Below are positions 59,363 through 64,000 of a stretch of 64,000 nucleotides of DNA, piece by piece. The first letter of the stretch is position 1. Each line of letters starts with the position of its first letter. Where the stretch lies: positions 124,001 through 188,000 of the forward strand of contig CAJYGB010000038.1 in NCBI GenBank assembly GCA_913774355.1, given 5' to 3'. The stretch is from an uncultured Chryseobacterium sp. GTDB taxonomy: Bacteria; Bacteroidota; Bacteroidia; Flavobacteriales; Weeksellaceae. The position numbers and the translations under genes are program-made. The notes under the pieces were generated by a model. The model saw nothing but the letters and a program-made list of their open reading frames with translations. It was not told where the DNA came from and did not search any database.

Positions 59363-60971
59363 CCTGTATATTTCTTTTACGTTCTTTTGCACTAGTTACT
59401 TTGCCTATTCTTGGACCTAATCCTAATTTGGTTACGCTTGCAGACCAATGCAAATATTGATTCCGTAAGATCTTAAGATCCTGTTGATCTACATATTCTT
59501 CGTAATTCAGTGTTTTCAATTTTTCTACATAATCGCCAGAAGAATTGGTTTTGTTATATTCTTCTATAAATTCATTTCTTAAATTATTGCAAGCATTCAT
59601 ATATCCCAGCAATTGATTATAAATTTTACTTAAAAAAGAATCCTGTATTTTATGATCACTTATTGAATTTTTTTTATATATTACTTTGAAATGTTCTGAA
59701 TAATGAAACATTGTATTAAGGGATACTTTATCATAGATATTACGAGGCTTTCTTTTTCCTTTTAAGATAAACCTGGAGTCTACACCATGAACATGTGGAG
59801 TAAGTCTTTCTATCCAAATTTGTTTAGGATCATCAATATACCAACCCTCTTCAATCAATATTTCACGAAATCTTTTACATTCTGTGTCATTTATTTCTTC
59901 CTTATATAAATCTACATTTTCTTCAACCAGATCCACATAACACCCTCCTATGTCAGAATGCACTCCGGGTAATGTAAATTCTAGGCCTTTTACGCCGGAT
60001 CTTTTAATATTTGTCAGATCGAAATTATCGCGATGTTCATCATCTGCTGCCAGTTGTAAAATAAAATAGGCTTTCTTTACAGAATCAAGACCCAATTGCG
60101 CTGTATCATCATCGATTATACTTACATTTCCAACTTTTTTTCCTCTATGATCCATACCATAAGCAGCCACAGTATCATAAAGTCCGACAAAATTGAAACT
60201 TATGTTTTTAGGAATAACCTTATTTGCAACTAAACAAGCACCGAAATAACCATACTGTGTAACTAATGGATTATCAAGATCCACTTTGACACGATTATTA
60301 AGATTATCAAAAGGTGCCAAAGCCATTCCTTTTTTATTGTCAATCCTTAATACCGTTGCAGCTTTTGTTGCTATATGAACGAAATGCCGGGCTGCTGTTG
60401 CTCCTCGGCTAAATCCATATACATTAACTTTTAAATGAATATCTTTACCTGCATATTTGGCAAGTGCTTCAGAACTATTCTTACATCCTTTTGATACTTT
60501 AGCAGGTACTCCGCGGTCACCGGTTCCAAAAGGTATCCCAATATTATTAGGTTTTGTGGTAAATGGAATCGATTCACTCTGTAAATCCTCAGTTCCGATA
60601 CCTTCAATATAAACCCTAATCTGATTTTCCGCATTTGGATCTACAGCATCATACCCTCTGGCTACATTCGAATAATCGTTTGTATAGCTATCATCTACAT
60701 GATTGGAATTTTCATGTCGCGCACCTGCTTGAGTATTGGTTTTATTATTCTGGGTTCCGTCAAAAAAAAGATTCAAAGTCACATCAATGGTATTGACAGG
60801 CTTGTCATTCGGATTGATTTTTTCAGCCGGATTATAACTTACGCCGGTTTCATTTCCCTTTTGTTCCACAGAAACGGCACTGTTGTGAATGATTTCTTCT
60901 TTGGCGTAGGTTTTATAATCTCCGCTTGTACGGATCACAGCCTTGCCTTCTACGATATATTCGATGCTCAT
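59355..60971 (-). CDS. Tle1-like (DUF2235) phospholipase effector
   Basis: 538 residues. The alpha/beta-hydrolase core of DUF2235: nucleophile VYGFSRGATAAR (Ser188), acid NFVGLYDTVAAYG (Asp266) and base LPGVHSDIGG (His338), all present. The opening INPNDKPVNTIDVTLNLFFDGTQNN is typical of the family. Tle1 effectors attack phospholipids of rival cell membranes from the periplasm. There is no PAAR or signal sequence, so it likely rides on the VgrG encoded eight bases upstream. The C-terminal ~150 residues are helical and may bind VgrG. Confidence 0.9.
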   Translation of the reverse strand: MSIEYIVEGKAVIRTSGDYKTYAKEEIIHNSAVSVEQKGNETGVSYNPAEKINPNDKPVNTIDVTLNLFFDGTQNNKTNTQAGARHENSNHVDDSYTNDYSNVARGYDAVDPNAENQIRVYIEGIGTEDLQSESIPFTTKPNNIGIPFGTGDRGVPAKVSKGCKNSSEALAKYAGKDIHLKVNVYGFSRGATAARHFVHIATKAATVLRIDNKKGMALAPFDNLNNRVKVDLDNPLVTQYGYFGACLVANKVIPKNISFNFVGLYDTVAAYGMDHRGKKVGNVSIIDDDTAQLGLDSVKKAYFILQLAADDEHRDNFDLTNIKRSGVKGLEFTLPGVHSDIGGCYVDLVEENVDLYKEEINDTECKRFREILIEEGWYIDDPKQIWIERLTPHVHGVDSRFILKGKRKPRNIYDKVSLNTMFHYSEHFKVIYKKNSISDHKIQDSFLSKIYNQLLGYMNACNNLRNEFIEEYNKTNSSGDYVEKLKTLNYEEYVDQQDLKILRNQYLHWSASVTKLGLGPRIGKVTSAKERKRNIQDG

Positions 60972-60978
60972 GACTCAA

Positions 60979-62916
60979 TTAGTGATTTTTGGATTTCTCG
61001 CCGCTGTTGTTCTGAACCTCTTTTTCCGCATGGTGCTCCACCTTTCCTTCACTATTGATCTCCACCCCTTTCATGGAAGTGAGCTTATGTTCTTTTTCGC
61101 CGTAAACTTCCATATCGCCTTTTACATAATGGCTCATTCTTCCTACCACATTGGTCATAAAATCGGCACCGGTAGAAAGATATTTCATAGAGCCTACGCT
61201 TTCCGTATGGTTCACCATAATCGTATCGGATTTATTCATTCCGACCGTCGTTGTCATGTTCATTCCAACGTTGATGTTCATATTTTTACAATTAAGCGTC
61301 ATCGTCTCCGGAGCCGTAATGGTGATATTACTTCCGGTGGTATCCAGATGAATTTCGTTGCCCGACTTATCGGTTATGATGATGCTTTCGTTTTCGGTAA
61401 AGACCACCCGGTGACCACTTCTGGTCTGGATGGATTTCACCCTGTTATCCACACCGCCGCCAAGTCCGACCCCACCGTGGAACATTCCTCCCATCACGAA
61501 AGGCCTATCCGGATGGCTATGTACAAAATTCACCATCACCTGGTCACCGACTTCCGGAATGGCTACGTAGCCTCTGTTTTGGGTAATCTGATCCGTTCCG
61601 CCTGCGTCAGGGCTCATCATCCGGATAAAATGGGTAGTATCATTGGTCTGCCAGTCGAACCGCACCTGTACCCTCCCCTGTCCTTCCGGATCTGCATTGG
61701 AAACGACCGTTGCGATCTGCGGTTCCGCCTTCGGAACTTTAAATTCCGGTTTTGGCATAAATCCGGTATCGGAGGCGATCCCCTCAAAACTTCCGGTATA
61801 ATGCCCGATGGTATCGATTTCATGAGACGTTTCCGTCACCATAATCCTGGTGAAATAATCCGACTCGTTACTGTCAACTTTACGCATCTGAACATCCACA
61901 ACACAGCCGGGATGTAAGAACGGAACCGTAGTATTCCCGGATAGGGAAAATACATTTACCGCTTCGCTTCCCGCCGTACTTCTCTGAGAATACTCGATAT
62001 CGAGATGAGTGGATGCTTTAATCGGTGCTACCTGTAAAGCCGGAGTTTTGTATATTTTATCATTATGGGCGTAGGCCGTTTTTGCCAGGTCGCTGACGTG
62101 CTTGATCGGTGTTTCTCCGGAGGTCAGTTTTTCATGTTTGCTGCTGTTGTAGCCGTAGAACTGTGGTTTTGTATGAACCGCTTTTAATTCCACCCTGATG
62201 TCATTGGCACTGCTTCCGTAGGTTAATCTTATAGGTTTATTCTGAGGCGGAAGCTTCCCGAAATGAAGGACTTCACCGTCATAATAAAACTGTTCGCCAT
62301 ACGCTTCGGCCATTCTTGCCAGATAGTTATAGTGCGTTTCGTCATACTGACTGCTGTAAATAATCTGTGAATAATCATTGGTATCCACTCTTACATCGAA
62401 CCGGCTGGAATCAATCCCCTGCTTAATGACTTCATTGGCAATGATCCCCATATTCACCGGAGAAGCACCGCCAAAACTCTGGATGTGAGGTGCACCGTCC
62501 AGCAGAATGGTCGGGCTGTATCCCGTAAGCACAATGTTTCCGAGGCTCATTTTTTCCTGGCTGAAACCTACTCCGGTAATGACCCCTACAAAAGTTCTTT
62601 CAGGGCTGTTGTCGATATCTTTATAGGAAATAACGGCGGTCAGGCGTTTCCCTAGGAATTTATTGGCTTCTTCCAGAGTATGGGTCTGACGGTCTCCCAG
62701 AGCATCGTGAGCCAGTGTTACACTGAATTCATGATGGCGTCTTGCACTTTGGGTAAGCTTAAAATGTTTGTAATAACGGATCACTTTCCCTTCGATAACC
62801 AAAGAGAGTTTCACCAGCCTGTTGATTCCGGTATGGTGGTTCTGAGAAATTCCGTCGGCATTCTGTGACGGACGGAATGAAGGGCTGTTTGCTATATCTT
62901 GTGATTCTGTTTTCAT
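60979..62916 (-). CDS. vgrG: T6SS spike protein VgrG, copy 2
   Basis: 645 residues. It has the same gp27/gp5 layout as copy 1: HHEFSVTLAHDALGDR, GVITGVGFSQEKMSLGNIVLTG, ILLDGAPHIQSFGGA, then QVRFDWQTNDTTHFIRMMSPDAG and VGDQVMVNFVHSHPDRPFVMGG. The C-terminal beta-helix region ends in a Lys/Glu-rich tail (SEGKVEHHAEKEVQNNSGEKSK). That tail differs from copy 1 and may be the docking site for the lipase effector encoded immediately after it. Confidence 0.95.
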   Translation of the reverse strand: MKTESQDIANSPSFRPSQNADGISQNHHTGINRLVKLSLVIEGKVIRYYKHFKLTQSARRHHEFSVTLAHDALGDRQTHTLEEANKFLGKRLTAVISYKDIDNSPERTFVGVITGVGFSQEKMSLGNIVLTGYSPTILLDGAPHIQSFGGASPVNMGIIANEVIKQGIDSSRFDVRVDTNDYSQIIYSSQYDETHYNYLARMAEAYGEQFYYDGEVLHFGKLPPQNKPIRLTYGSSANDIRVELKAVHTKPQFYGYNSSKHEKLTSGETPIKHVSDLAKTAYAHNDKIYKTPALQVAPIKASTHLDIEYSQRSTAGSEAVNVFSLSGNTTVPFLHPGCVVDVQMRKVDSNESDYFTRIMVTETSHEIDTIGHYTGSFEGIASDTGFMPKPEFKVPKAEPQIATVVSNADPEGQGRVQVRFDWQTNDTTHFIRMMSPDAGGTDQITQNRGYVAIPEVGDQVMVNFVHSHPDRPFVMGGMFHGGVGLGGGVDNRVKSIQTRSGHRVVFTENESIIITDKSGNEIHLDTTGSNITITAPETMTLNCKNMNINVGMNMTTTVGMNKSDTIMVNHTESVGSMKYLSTGADFMTNVVGRMSHYVKGDMEVYGEKEHKLTSMKGVEINSEGKVEHHAEKEVQNNSGEKSKNH

Positions 62917-62959
62917 ATTTCCTGTGATTTGGATAGGTTAAACATGATTTCTTAAAAGG

Positions 62960-63832
62960 CTACTGCCTGAGGATTGGTGTATTTGATTCCTTAACGGATC
63001 TGGAAAGGATTTTAGTCTTTCGCAGTAAAAAATCGGGCATCAGATCGGTTGGCAGGTACAATGTGCTCTGCCCTTTCTGCTTCAGCTCGTCGCTGATTCC
63101 CGGATTCCATGAGAGAAGTTTTTCCATGTCCACATCGAGTTCGTCTGCAATGATATTTAAATTAAATCCTGCATTGATATCGGTTTCTGCAAGTTGGGAA
63201 CGGTCCTGTTTACTTCCGCCATTGGTAAAAAATACGGTATTGATTCTCGAAGAATTATAATTGCTCAGCACGCTTTGCAGTTCGCCGGTGGCATAGCATG
63301 CATTCAGGTATTTTTTAACATGGTTGATGGTTTCTTCCGGCAGATATTTATAAAAAACATGATACTGTGAAGAGCTGGCTGCAGCCATGGCCTTGGCGAT
63401 ATTTCCTTCACCACAGTTGTAGGCCGCCACTACCGTTATCCAGTTGTTATACTTTTTGTAAAGGTTGGATAAAGAAACGGCTGCGGTTTTGGTGCTTTTA
63501 TAAAGGTCATTTCTGTTCTGCTCCGTCAGGCCGTATTGGTTGGCATGGGCGGTCATAAACTGCCACACTCCTACTGCACCGGCTCCTGAGGTAATATTTC
63601 TGTTGAAATGGGATTCAATTAGGGCTAAATTTCTCAAATGCCTTGGCAGCCCTTTCTGCACCAGGGAATATTCGATAAAATCTACAATTTCTTTATTGGC
63701 ATTGATGATGCTTTTATACTTCCTCACACTGCTTTCCGAAGTATCGGAAGCGGTAAGGAACTGGGCATTCGCCATCTGTGAAGTCATCAGAAGTATTGCC
63801 GTAAGTACGATATGTTTGAGATTCGGTTTCAT
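62960..63832 (-). CDS. Lytic transglycosylase (MltD/SLT type) of the T6SS locus
   Basis: 290 residues from the ATG at 63832; another in-frame ATG at 63847 gives five more residues but a poorer signal peptide. The signal ends near MANAQ. The SLT domain has catalytic Glu73 in LALIESHFN, GAVGVWQFMTAHANQYG and VAAYNCGEGNIAKA. The C-terminal part (INAGFNLNIIADELDVDMEKLLSWNPGI) is LysM-like. It cuts peptidoglycan in the periplasm; in this position it probably opens the wall for assembly of the secretion system. A standard component of Bacteroidota T6SS regions. Confidence 0.88.
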   Translation of the reverse strand: MKPNLKHIVLTAILLMTSQMANAQFLTASDTSESSVRKYKSIINANKEIVDFIEYSLVQKGLPRHLRNLALIESHFNRNITSGAGAVGVWQFMTAHANQYGLTEQNRNDLYKSTKTAAVSLSNLYKKYNNWITVVAAYNCGEGNIAKAMAAASSSQYHVFYKYLPEETINHVKKYLNACYATGELQSVLSNYNSSRINTVFFTNGGSKQDRSQLAETDINAGFNLNIIADELDVDMEKLLSWNPGISDELKQKGQSTLYLPTDLMPDFLLRKTKILSRSVKESNTPILRQ

Positions 63833-63914
63833 TGTATCAGGTTGCATTAATTTTAACCGTAAAAAGCGAAAAGATTCAAAACATATTCAGACTGTTTTAA
63901 ATCGTAAAGAATTT

Positions 63915-64000
63915 TTATTCCACTTTCCAGCTCAGTTTTTCTTCCTCGGAATTCCAGTCGACATGAATGGTCTGGCCCGGTTTTACTTCTTCTCTTACAA
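63915..64000 (-). CDS. tssH: 3' end of probable T6SS ATPase TssH/ClpV
   Basis: Only the last 28 codons are in the window: VREEVKPGQTIHVDWNSEEE and a final KLSWKVE before the stop at 63915. This looks like the C-terminal beta-strand tail of Clp/Hsp100 ATPases, and tssH stands near the glycosidase in related T6SS loci. The remaining gene is to the right, so the call is tentative. Confidence 0.4.
   Translation of the reverse strand, partial: VREEVKPGQTIHVDWNSEEEKLSWKVE

Noticed and set aside
60943..61917. 324-codon plus-strand frame across vgrG copy 2
   Set aside because: Antisense to a clear VgrG; His/Arg-rich translation without family features. A by-product of codon bias on the other strand.
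1..64000. CRISPR arrays, transposases, integrases, rRNA genes
   Set aside because: No regularly spaced identical repeats with spacers were found (the 23-bp array has no spacers), and no protein carried DDE, HUH or integrase motifs.

Overview
This 64 kb window comes from a member of the Bacteroidota, most likely Flavobacteriia close to Chryseobacterium. The grounds are an SusC/SusD pair, Oar-type TonB receptors, an S46 dipeptidyl-peptidase, a subtype-iii type VI secretion (T6SS) gene set, and promoter -7 elements of the TAnnTTTG type. The genus is inferred from overall resemblance only. No transposase, integrase, phage structural cluster, rRNA operon or CRISPR array was seen.

Layout. 1-1577: 5' part of a TPR-containing sensor histidine kinase that runs off the left edge. 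1968-4097: three small secreted or lipoprotein genes. 4373-4653: tRNA-Pro(UGG), tRNA-Arg(UCU), a terminator and a decayed tRNA. 4845-8810: small hypothetical, GNAT acetyltransferase, SH3 protein, prmA and an SDR reductase, all on the minus strand. 8990-19668: a probable phosphate-ester scavenging locus with a secreted metallophosphoesterase, SusD, SusC, a secreted glycerophosphodiester phosphodiesterase and an Oar-like TonB receptor. The two receptor promoters share an 11-bp-phased TTAA array that looks like a PHO box. 19908-25153: ligA, an MgtC-family protein and a DPP11-like S46 peptidase. 25253-28120: an M16 peptidase, divergent from a sigma-54-type response regulator at 28267.

30444-39865: a potassium-uptake Kdp locus. 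It holds two extra tiny membrane ORFs, kdpF, kdpA, kdpB, kdpC, a porin, a free-standing KdpD sensor domain and a separate HAMP/PAS histidine kinase. The sigma-54-type regulator upstream may be the output regulator. Several dispersed repeats sit in its spacers, and a 23-bp tandem repeat sits in front of it.

39913-47181: a string of small plus-strand genes, mostly unrecognised, that includes an HD-family alarmone-hydrolase-like protein, a YdeI-like protein, a lipoprotein cytochrome c, an Imm22-like protein, a PP2C-like phosphatase and one gene broken by an in-frame TGA. 47317-50166: polA with an intact proofreading domain.

50610-64000, minus strand: an Imm51-like gene, then a T6SS effector and spike region. 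In transcription order it runs: the tail of a probable tssH/clpV, a lytic transglycosylase, vgrG, a Tle1/DUF2235 lipase effector, an overlapping DUF2931 lipoprotein (probable immunity), a shortened DUF2931 paralogue, hcp/tssD, a second vgrG, a LysM protein, a PAAR-like DUF4280 protein with a membrane hairpin inserted in its spike domain, a membrane protein and a TPR protein. The last five genes look like a second effector/immunity cargo module. The shared phospho-regulon promoter design, the atypical PAAR-like module and the dyads in front of hcp are the points most worth testing.
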